Origin: Gymnorhina tibicen
Taxonomy: Eukaryota > Chordata > Aves > Passeriformes > Artamidae
Assembly (NCBI GenBank): GCA_013399875.1
Contig: VXAZ01007534.1
Coordinates: forward strand, 62,001 to 126,000
Direction of reading: 5' to 3'
DNA length: 64,000 nt
Part shown: in pieces, positions 47,627 to 59,600 of the stretch
Position numbering within the stretch: position 1 is the first letter of the stretch
Layout: every line of letters starts with the position of its first letter
The notes under the pieces: generated by a model
What the model was told of the DNA's origin: nothing
Database searches by the model: none
Seen by the model: only the letters and a program-made list of their open reading frames with translations
Program-made: the position numbers and the translations under genes

Positions 47627-50600
47627 GTTTTTTACACAATACAGTTTTAAAGTATTTATAGAGCTTGCATTTCTGTAACACAGGGTTATATTTTCATTTC
47701 TAAAGTTGTGGAGTGTACTGTAGAGATGGGAAACATTGCTTTCTGTGCAAACCAAAAAGGGTTTTGGGAAATTGATCACACTGCTTTTGAGCTGGAAGTA
47801 TGTCGCTTGTTACACTTTTATACAGCTGTTATTTCAGACAGTAGCAGAATGTTGTTACAAACATTCATGTTGGGGAATACTGTTTATAAAGTTAGCAAAC
47901 TGAATAAGGCCAAATCAACTTTGTTAGATTCTTACAAGAGGCATTAAATTTTCTAGCAGAAAGTTTCAGCCTTATCTTGGTTGTCTTTGTACTGTGTAAA
48001 ATTTCCAAATTTCTGGTAAATATGTAGGCAGTCAGTTCCTTCAGGATAGAGCTTATATTTCAAATATTTTCTAGATGTGAAAAAGCACTGTGAGAAGCAT
48101 TATTGCTGGACTTGTAAGATACACATACCTGAGCAGGAAAAAGTGTTCATCTCATTCCTGCATCTTCAGTGGAAGGTGCAGAGGGAATATCTGAATTTAT
48201 TTTGCAAGTGGGAGGGGACATTTAGCTATCCTGACACCATTAGTGCTGGAGGATTTATTTCCATTCTTCTCTAACTGACAGTTCTGAATACCTAGAGTGG
48301 GTGGGTGTATGTTTTATTATTTATTGTTTTGCCAGCAATACTTTTTTCCTTTTAATATATGAGAAGAGAAAAATCAATATAGAATGGTAAATTTAAACTT
48401 CAAAACTTCTTATCTCGAAAATAAACATCAATCTAGAAAAAAAGATAATAAGTTAATAAGAATACAGTCTGACTATTTTTTGAAAGGGATTCTTTGGTAT
48501 TCTCCTGATTCTGTCTAACATCTTTCTAGCTGCTCTTCTGAAATTCTGATTTTAAGCTAATTGCTTTCTGTGGACTGCTTTTCAGCAGATCTGCTGTCTG
48601 ATCCAGGTGTTCATCTGGTCAGAGAATGCTCATGCAGTGACCTTACCTAGTGTGTTCACCTTCAAAAACTTGTTATTTTCTACAAGCAGATAATGTTAGG
48701 ATCTTTGGATTAAAAAGGTTTTTCTACAGAATGGCTGAAACTTGAAAAAACTTTTTTTTGAAACTGAGGCCTTAGTGTTGTACTGAAATGATAGCATTTG
48801 GTTTTGGTTTTGTCTTTTTCTTCATTTTTCTTCCTTTAGCCATGCTGTACCACTTCAGATTCTGGCTACTTGAATAGGATTTTGAATACGTAGACCCCTT
48901 AGAAAGCACTTGTCTTTTCAATTTAATCTTAGAAATCAAGAATATTAAAGGCGACAGTAATGTTTGATTATAGGAGGTTTCTGTTTTGACTTTTTTTCTA
49001 AAACTTTTTTATTTAAGGATACCAACAGAAATCTAAGACATGTTGACCATTTGCTAGGACAATACAGAGAATACAACAAGGAACAAACCAAAGCAATAAC
49101 AACTGTGAGCAACTTTCAGTTTATCTCAATTTCTTAGATCTTTTCCATTAGTAGAGTTCGTAGCTGAAAACTTGGTATTAATGGACAGAGAATATAAGGA
49201 GTTAAGTAGCTGTAAACAGAAACTTTTCATATTTATTTGAGCAACGTAAATCATAATATAGTAATGTGTTATATAATGAAACCCTGACAGGTTTTGTAGG
49301 CTTCATTACTTTTCTGGTTTATAAGCCTCAGTAGATTGTTATTGTACTATGTCAAGTACAAGATGTGTAGCTGAAATAAAGTATTAGGGAACATGTTTCT
49401 TTTACATGAATAAGTGATAAGGTACAAGCTGAATTATAGAAGGGAGTGGGATTGGGATCATACTGGTGTAGCTTTTTTCCTGTCATTCTACAACAGTTTC
49501 TGGATCTGTTGACCAGCTTGCTCTAAATTGCAGAAGGGGTGAAAATTCTAAAATGAGTCTTCTACAAGTTTGAAAACAGATGTCTTAGAGAAAGCAAAAC
49601 AAATTAGTGCTGCTAGGGCAAGAGAGGTTTACAGTTTGGTTACAAACAAACTGCTGCCTTGAAACAGATGTATATGAAATGTAGGAATATTTTACGTGTG
49701 AAGGTAGAGAGAGTGAAGAAGCAAATGTGTAGAAAAGAAAGCTTGTTTTCTTCAGAGAAAGAGATCCAACACAGTGTATAATTCTGCAGGAGTAAAGCAT
49801 CAATTTAACCATTGTTTACAAGCTTCTCTTAGAAAAGGAAAACCTTTAGAAATTGATGTTTTGTGGATTGTCAAATAAAGGTATGACAAAGCAAGTGGCT
49901 AAGAACTAAACTTAGCAAATGCAATTGTAGAAAACGAGATGCAAGTTTGAAAAATGAAGAACTAGTATTTGAATATAGCTAGTTCTGTACTCTTAAATTG
50001 GGAATGTCTTCCTTTTCCTGGAAGTGAAACTTCTAAAATTAGGGGTTTCTGTAAAGCTGCTTAGGGAAATTTGATAGCCACAGGTAAAACTGATTCCAGG
50101 TAGGGCCGGTAGAAAAATTCCAGTAGAAAATAATTTCTTTGAAGTTATTTTCTGGATTTTGCAGGACTGTTAATGAGCACTGCTGGCAAATAGGTCTTAT
50201 TTTGGTTGTAGGAGACAAACTTTTGAGTTTTCATGGTGGTGCACCATGTGGTGCACCACTGTTTTAAGAAACTTGATATTTGAGGCTGCCAATGTTGGAA
50301 GCATGTTTTGCTATAGTTACAGGAATGTGATATATGAGATATTGAAGAAAAGCTGTTACTAATTCATAGCTGTACTTGGCTTAAAAATAGTTTTTATTCT
50401 CTTAAGGACTTTTAAATAAATAATATTTTCCATGCTTTTTAAAAAATAAGTCTGTGTTCATACTTCAATGAATTACAACTTTTCTGCAGTTAAAAGAAAC
50501 ACTGGAACAATCTATAGGTCAGTTAAGGAGCCAGCGACTAACGCGAAACTCTGGAATGAGAAGTGCATCTCTCTCAAGCTTATATCCCAGTGACCTGGAT

Positions 50601-53600
50601 GGAGAAGGAACATCAGGTAAAATACTTAAAGGACTTGAGTATGCTTAAATTATGTCATATAGCTGTGTTATGCAAAAAGGAAATTAAGAAAAATGTGTAG
50701 AAATAGTGGCATGGAAAGTCATAATTGATTACTTCAAAGAAATTCAGTTTAAAAATTTGGGAGACCTGCATTAAGTTATGCGGTAAATTTTTCCAGCTTT
50801 CTGTTACGTACTGTCTTCTGCGATATGCCAAGAGATCTAAATGAAATGTTGATTCTTTCAGCTGAGAAAATTAATTTTCCACTGCTTGAGTTGTAGAGAC
50901 ATACAAGTTAAAGCTAAATGCAAAAGATATTGCAGCTTCTGAAGCTTGCTTCACAGCAAAAAGGGAATTTAAATTTTAAATGCATGAGATTATAGATGTT
51001 TGGAAACAGTGGAAAAGAAAAAACAGAACTCATTTATGACCCACGGAAGAGTAAGTTTTTTTCCTTGTATGTCTCAGAAAATGCATTATATTTCAGGAAA
51101 TGTATGTTTGGGAGGAGTATTCCTTCCAGAGCTAGTATTTAATATATTTTAGTAGAAAGCTCTAAAAATTTCATTCCTATGTAAAAGCTGTGAAATATAA
51201 TAGTTTGAAGCTCTGATAGATTCATGTGGAGGAAAAAGTGGTTGGTTGGGCAAATAAAATTTGAGGAAAAACTACTTCTTGGAGAAACAATTCCTCTTTC
51301 TGGAATACTTGTATGTCATGGGTAAGAAATGTTTAAATTGAAGAAGAATCCTGAGAAGAGCTAAAAGAGTCATATGCACGTTATGTAATTCAGTAGTTGT
51401 TTTGTCTGTAATGTGACCTAGAAGGATATTGTCAGGATGAAATATGCATTTTTTGTGAAGCAAAATGAAAAATTTTCCATACAAAATTTTGTCTTCTTAC
51501 TTATTTTTTTTAATCTCATGTCTCCTGCAGGGAACCGCCACTTCCTGCCCACTTCTCCTCTTAGGGATTATGGAGACTCACAAGGCAATAAACATCGGAG
51601 GTCTAGATCTGCAAGTGTTCGATTTGTCAGTGAGGCAGATAATGTGGACCAGGTACAGAGCACTAACAGAAGTTACTGTTCCAAACAGGCAATATGTGGT
51701 CACCAGACTCTTTGCTTTTACATTAAATGAGGTGATTCTGAAGATGCAGCTGAAAATGTTTCAGCTATGATTTGTGCTTTCAGTGTTACCTGCTATTTTT
51801 CATTAGGCAGTCACCTCTTGTATCTGTCGTGAAGTTTCATGCAAATCATTATAGAGGAAAAGATGCAGATGGTAGTGATATCAAAAGTAAATATGAAAAT
51901 AATCTCCCTAATTTTTAGGCCATCTAGTGACAAAGAAAAATAATCTCTGAATAGAGTGTTTAGTCTGGAGAAGACTGAGAGGGGATCTCAGTAATGCATA
52001 TTAATATCTCAAACATGGGTGTCAAGAGGATGATGCCAGACTCTTCAGTGGTGCCCAGTGGCAGGGGAGGGAGCAATGGCCATAAACTAAAACACAAGAA
52101 GTTCCACCTCAACATGAGGAAGAATTTTACAATGAGTGTGGCAGAGCACTGGCACAGGCTGCCCAGGGAGCTTGTAGAGTCTCACTGTCTGGAGACATTC
52201 AGAACCCACCTGGACGAGTTCCTGTGTAACTGCTCTAGGTGACACTGCCTTGGCAAGGGGCTTGGTTGGGATGATCTCCAGAGGTCCCTTCCAACCAATA
52301 AACATTGACCTTCATGCTGAAGTTCAGTGAGGCTGTGAAGGGGATTATTCTGCTTTAGTTATTGGCATAGGGTCTTAGGGCTTTTGCTTTTACTTCAGTG
52401 TAGCTTGGATTGAGTTTGATCCAGCTAGTTCTTCATCTTAGTTCTTGGGCCGACCTGTGAGGGGGATAATTTGACCCTGTACTTCAGGCAGATGATGGGA
52501 GAAGGAGAGGATGTGTTTTGCCACTGGTAATTTTCATACCCCTTAACTTGTGTCTGCTTGCAGACTTCAGAAAAAATAAATTAATTACCTTAATGAATAA
52601 GATTATAGTGCTTCTGTTATCCTGCATGTAGAGAGGAGATTTCACTACCTGTTTTTGCTTTTTCAGATAGGGTGGCTAGACTTTTTTGAGTGAATCTGTG
52701 TAGACTAATATTAAAGAAGCTGATTGTAAGGTATTCATATTGACTTTATTAAAACAGTCTCAGCTTCCAAATAATTTTAAACTTAACTACAGTATGTTTT
52801 CTCAGTTGACTTTTTGGGAAGCTATAGAAATTCCTCGACTTTTATTTAACTCCTTATTTAACTCCATTTCATTGTCTTTTCAATCTAGTTCTCCCCCCAT
52901 TCCTTCCTCCCCCAAGGTAAGTGTGGAAAATAATCCTTGTAAGGAAATAATGTTATATGGAAATCTTTCCTTCCAACATCCAAAAATCTTAGGACTATTT
53001 TAGATTACTTCTAGATATTCTATAAATATCTTGGAAATTTTATTCAAGGGAGTTCCTGCAACACATGCAAAGTTCCTCGTATTAAGTAACTGTGTAGGCA
53101 AATAGCTTTTTTTACAGTTTTGATTATAACTGTTGGTTTATTCCTTATTTTTGCTTTTCAGTGAGTGAATATGGCTTTTTTCTTTTCATTAACTATTTTG
53201 TGAGAGGAGTGTAGTGCTTTGAGGAATGGTGAACTAGAAGTAGTCATTGATCATGATTACAGGAAGAAATTAGACCAGAGATAAAGCAGTACTGCTTAAC
53301 TAAAGTTGTGGCTTTTACTTTTTTCTGTAACCACTGTCTCTTTATTCCCATTCTGGCTTTCTCTAGCTGAATTAGTTTTTCATCCAAATAGTCTTTTAAC
53401 ACATTTAAGTCCCTCTCCTTCTTAGCACATACATTTTGAAAATACGCTGTGTTTTTTCGAAGTCTCTCAGGTCAGGTGGAAATTTCTGGTTAATCACACA
53501 GGGGAGGTAGTAGTGCTTGTGTCTGAATGTTGAGGGCAGTCAGCTTGGTTGTGGAAGATCAGGGTTTAATTTTAAGGCATAGACCAAAGGAATATTGTAA

Positions 53601-56600
53601 ATTAGGGTTTTTCATAACGATAATCCTGGCCATGCAGCTGTTGACAGGAATAGGTTGCATTAGGATGGATTAACTGTCACTTTCTATCCCATGAAGAATG
53701 AATGACCTATACATTTTTTTATTTGCTCCCTAAAACTTTGATGATAAACTGGGAGCCTGCTGAATGGGGAAAATAGGAGGTTTTACAGAGGAAAGTAGGT
53801 GTGTGGTTTTGTTTTTTGGTTTTTTTCCCCAAGTTCTGAAAAAAGAGTATGTAAAGTCTTGGGCAAGGTAAAATACCTGTTCTTGGTAGTTCCTGAAGAC
53901 ATCATACTGCTCTACTTGTTCTGTTTCAAGTTCCTGTGTCATCTCTTTATAGTAGCATATATAGCTGGGCAGAACTTTGTTTTACCTATACTAGCATCTA
54001 TTAATATGAAGTCTCTCCTGAACATTACTTGTTCAGGTGTTTCAACTGGCTTTGCATTAGGTTAAAGAGGTGGTGGAGTGTCTAAGCTCCGAACCACAAA
54101 AAACCCCATAGTTAGGGAACTTGGTTTAGCAAATAAAGTACTGAAAATTAAACTACAATGAGCAAGTATTGTGAGGGGTTGATTGAAATAGAAGTGTGCA
54201 AGCCTCATCCAGTCATCCAGGCTCAACTACAGTTCATGGAGTTTTGTTATTTTTATCTGCTTTATTTTAAAAAGTGTATATATATGTAGATATGTATTTT
54301 TGGAATATCACAGAAAAAAAAAGGGTTCCTAAGCCTTGGCTTAACTTGTGTACTTTTATTTACAGCTGCATTCTTTCCACCAGTCTCTTCGAGATCTCAG
54401 CAGTGAACAAGTTCGCCTGGGAGATGACATCAATCGTGAGCTTTCAAGAAGAAATCGGTATAAACAGAATATAACTCCATGTGAAGAACAGTGTGGAAAA
54501 GAATTCTTAAACTCTTTTGTTTCAGAAAATAATGCTGGGGAGAATGTGGGATTGTGAAACATGTAGATGAAAGCAGGATTATGAACTGCTTGTTTTATGT
54601 CATCTTCTGCAATATTTATAAATGTAAATAACACCCATCAGTTCCAATTTGTGTAGTATATGGGGCTTTCCTCAGCTTTTTTTAATATATGCACAAAACA
54701 ACAAGGACTAGGGAATTTCTTTTATTACATCTTTGCTCCTAATTTATTCTTGTTCCTGGAGTTCATTCAGGGCATAATCTATATAATCCTGCAGGCCATA
54801 ATCTATATACTTTCTCAACATGTGGTGCTTTGTTCAATAGCAGTAACAGGAATTAGACTGTTAATTCCTAGTAGGAAACTGCTGTTCAAAAGGACTGTGT
54901 AGATGTGTCCATAATTTTGTACTTGTTGACCTGATACCTAGCTGATACTTAGATGCTCTGTTTCTTCACTTGAGGAATGGAAATTCTTTTTATCATGAAT
55001 TTTCCACTTGAGGCTTGTTTCTAATTATGCTATAAATTATTATGAATAGACTATGATCTTTTATGAAGAGGCTGTAGAACAAATTGAGGTAGCAAAAAAT
55101 TCTGGGGGGTTGTTGCTGCTTAAAATTATCATGGGTGTTACTTAGGTTTTGCACTGTAGAATATTGTCTTACTTATATTTTTCTATGAAGGACTGATGCT
55201 GAATTAAGAAAGACTCTAGAAGAATTGTCTGAAAAGCTCACTGAGTCCCAAAGACAAGAAACGGTGAGAGTGACTAACATGAAAAGATTATTTATATTTA
55301 GTATTCTAAGCAAAATGTGGGCTTCTAGTTTAATGTGTGTGTGGATAATTGGTATCACATATTGATATGTATATCTGAACGTGATCTTATTTGGGCAACT
55401 ATAGGTTTTGAAATGTTACCCTTCGATAATTAAATCAGCAAGACAAATTTTATATTTCAGGTGGTTGTTTTAAGTAAAAGTGTTTTACAGGTGTGTGTAT
55501 TGTGAATTTTTCTGTTTCAAAATTCACAGCCTTGGAGAGAGCTGCTTTTTAACTTTAAACATTGATTTGAATGCTGTTATATTTTTGAAGATATGGTTGG
55601 AAAGATACAAGCTTTCCCATGTTATGATGATAAATACTATTGTTTCTTGTTCCTCCCTCCCTCCCTGTCCTTTTCAATCTTTATCGTCTGTGTAACAAAA
55701 TGGAAGGAGTCTCTTTGGGCTGCACTCTTCTCTGAAGGCTTGGTGACAAAATATAACAAAGAAGGCAGGACAGCCATGACAGTCTTTTCTTTTTTGTCTC
55801 TTGTATCTGCTGGAAGCAGGCTAACTGCAGTCTATGTTATTAAATCTGAAAGAAATCTGCTATTGAGATGGAGGTCAAACGGCATATTGCTATAGGAACA
55901 AGAGAAGTTAAGAATCACCCCAGTAATTAGTAGGTGAGAATCCTGTAGGTAGTTCTTGACACGTAAGACTTGAGTGTATGCTTTATGTATTTATTGTGAT
56001 ATTAGTAGCAATGCTGACTTTTCAGAGCAAGTGTTATATATGCTTATTTTCCCATAGGTGATTCATCTTGCCCTAAAATTGCATGAATTGGTATTAAATG
56101 CTCTGTAAGGGCTTTAGTGATGTGTTCGTCACTGATAACAATATTGTTGGCATGGACCACTTGTTGGTACCAGCAGACTTAATAAATGTACTTGTGTAAA
56201 TTCCTGAGTCTAGATTATGTTGGACAGTGATTCAAGAGACACTATCTTTATAAGTTATGTTCTTGATATGATAGAGTCCATCAGGGAAAGAAGACTTGCC
56301 TTGTTAGCCTTTGTAGAAAAATATTATAGGGTTGTCTTTGTTAGAATGTTAATTTTGCTTTCTCCTAATAGCCTGATAGGATAAGGTAAGTTTATCTGAT
56401 AAAGAATTCTTGATACTTGCAAAATGGTGTGTTTTCTTGTAGCAGACTTCCCGGTATACTTATTTTTTTTCTCTTTCATGTACCAGGAAATTAGCAAACT
56501 CAGTAAATTTTAACCCGGGTGGTTCTGAAGAAAATAGCTGCTACAGCTGGCTGCATTATAACTGTTCCATGCCTTTGCATGAGAGAAACAAACCTTCCTT

Positions 56601-59600
56601 AATTCTCTGGAATGGAGGCATCCACTGTCTGTTCATTAATGAAAGAAATAACCAGCTCTTTGACCTCCTACAGTAGGGTTTCAAGATGTGAAATTGAAGG
56701 TTACAACTTTTGACCTGAGAGAAGCAAAAAATGAGAGGTGAAGTGTAACAAGGAAGTCTGTAGTTTGTTAATGTTAAGGGGAATATCAGAAGACTAAGTC
56801 TCTTAATTGGGAGGGAACATTATCATGCAATAAAGCTATGAAAACAGAAATATTTACTGATATTCATTTAGTGAAGACACAAATGCTACAGTAAGCTGCA
56901 GCAAGATGATTTTTATGTGTAGGACTAGTAAGATTTCACCTGGATATTCTGCTCATTGCTGATTATCGACTTTATGAAGAACATTGGACAAATGTAAAGA
57001 AGACTGGAAAGAGGAGAGGGGAAAAATAGAAGAGGCCACAAATTCAAAAACTTCCTTGAAAAGATAAAAGAGTTGCTGAGGTTCAATTTGCAGAAGAAAC
57101 AGGTAGTTAAGAAAGATCTAGCCATGTATGATGATGAATGGCCAAAAAGTAGAAGTTTAGTGTACAATGTTAGAACAGAAAGTCATGTAATGATAATTCT
57201 GTGCAATAGTAGTCTAATCACCTGTGAGTTAGGAGCTTCTTGATCTGGAAGTGGTCTGTGTGCTTTCTGTACTGAGTGATAATCCCTCTGTGGATTTCTT
57301 TTTTGGAACTTGTCCAGTCTTTGTTATAACTTGTATATCTTTATGATCTTGTCCTATAGCAAGGGGTTTTCCAAATAGATTATATATTGTGAGAGGAGCT
57401 GCCACTTTTTTGGTGATCTGGTTTGGGGGTTTTTTTTGGTTATTTTGTGTGTGTGTGTTTTGGTTGATGTGTTTTGTCTTGGGGTTTTTTGTTGTTGTTG
57501 TAGGGTGTTTATTTGTTTGGTTTTTAAATCTAACTACTTTTTCATCCCTAATTTTAACTTGGGAGGTTGTTCAGTTTCTTCAGAGGCTTTTCAGAGTGTT
57601 ACTTTTCAGGCTGAAAAATTCTGACTTAATGCGCTGTTGTACCCAGCCAATTCCACACCATTTAAAAAGCCTAGTGGTAGCAACATTGTGCACTGCTTCT
57701 TTACCAGTGCTCTCTGATACTAGGTTTGGATCCTTTGTCTTTGTTCGAAGCCTGGTGCTCTCCTATTACCTCATGAACCTGGCAGAATCAGTGAGATGAG
57801 GTAAATGCAAAAGAGAGGAATTTAGTATGGATGTTAAGAATAAAAATAACTTTCATGGTATGCATAGCAAAGCATGAGATTAGAGTGTGTGTAGAAACTA
57901 GGGTCTGTTATTGCAGATATTTGAGATCCTTTAGTATGTGTATGCATTTAGGAATTCTTCTAATGAGATTGCTTAATTCAGAATTGATTGTCTTTGGTGA
58001 AAGTGAGTTGGGTAAGAGGAAATACGTTTTTCTCAAAACTTCCTTATGCAAAGTTGTGCAGGAGCTTTTGTCCTTAGTGCCTTTATGACCTCACTTGGGA
58101 GTGTTTTTCACCTCGAGCATTGCCATCCTTGTATTTATATTCTACTGCATGATTCTTGGCAATAAATTGTCAACTTGAATTCTTGATAATTTCACAGGGG
58201 GGGCTCATGGTAGAAACATTTTCATTCAGTATCCTTAAGTCTTTATCTTTTTAGAGACATATCTCTAAATTCTTACAGTTTGGTATATTCAGGGCTGTTT
58301 GAAAATTGCCTGTATGTAGGTGTGTGATGATAAAGGTCTAAGTCACTACAGTTCTTCTGAGTCACTAGTTCAGAATTTATTTTTATTAGAGTTTTATGAT
58401 TCTTAGAGCCTTTTTGATGCTGAATTTGAATACTTTATGATCCACGCAACATAATCAATGCGCTCGATTTTACCTGTAAAGAGAACTTTTCTATCCTGAT
58501 ATAAAAAACAGATGACATTGAAGGTGGTGACACAGGCATAGTTGGATGCCTGTTTCAAGTTGAGCACCCTCCATGGTCTTGTACTTAACAATCTATGTGC
58601 AGTTTTGGTAAAAAGCCGTTCAGGTTCTACAACTCTCTCTATATCAAAATCTCTTTCTTAACTAGACATTTTGTGAGATTCCTTTTTTCTTGAAAAGGGT
58701 TTGGATGTTTGTTAGACAGACATAGAAGCAATTGAAAGAATATTAATGTACTTTATGGTTATATAAGGTAGCCCTCTTGGATATTTCGTTGCAATCTCTT
58801 GGATAGAAGCACATTCCAAATAGCACAAGATGCTGATCTTTGTACATAAAAAACAACTTCATCAAAGCACAGTTTAGTTCAAATTAGGTAGATGCTTAAT
58901 AGAGATGGTGCCATTATAAAATGGTGGTAGACTGTTTCTGGAAAAAGATGACAATGTCAAGTGGAATGGGTCTTACCTGGAGTTACCGTGGTTATATCTC
59001 AGAGGGCCAGGATTGTCAGATAACAAACTGTCCTTTAGAAGATCTGGTATAAGGATTTTTGGTACTGCACAAGTGACTTGTGAAAGGTATAACTTATCAT
59101 TTGTCATGAGGGAAAAGTTTAACAATATTTAAAGTTATATCTCTGAAAAAAGTTTGCTCTTTTTGTGATTTTAATAATCCTGTTTCAAGGATGCATTGAT
59201 GATAAAATGGGTCGTAACAAGAAAAGCAGCAAAAATCTGTTGAAATAGATTTCTATTAGCAGGACTTGTGCACTAGAAATAACACAGGAAAGCTGAAAAA
59301 CAGGGTAGAAATTCAATAAGTAGGATGGTGCTTTTTGTACAGTAAGCATCCAGCATCTTCCACAAGATTATATTTAGTTGCATGATTTAAATGTCACCCT
59401 GGTTTTAAAAAGGACATTCTGTTCTTTGTGTTTCATTGCAGGGGAGGGGAGGAACTTTTTGATAGCCTAATCTGTTTTCATAGATTTTGCTGCTACCTGA
59501 AAGCTTAATGTGGAGACACAGCTCTAGTGTCATCATTATCATTCAGATAGTCTGTATTGCTAAAAATGCATGCTTGAAATCACATTCTAATATGTTCTGA

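Noticed and set aside
57389..57799. 136-codon hydrophobic ORF in the large CEP128 intron
   Set aside because: Its Phe/Val/Trp-rich start is the translation of the T/GTTT-rich low-complexity tract. No membrane-protein family was recognised.
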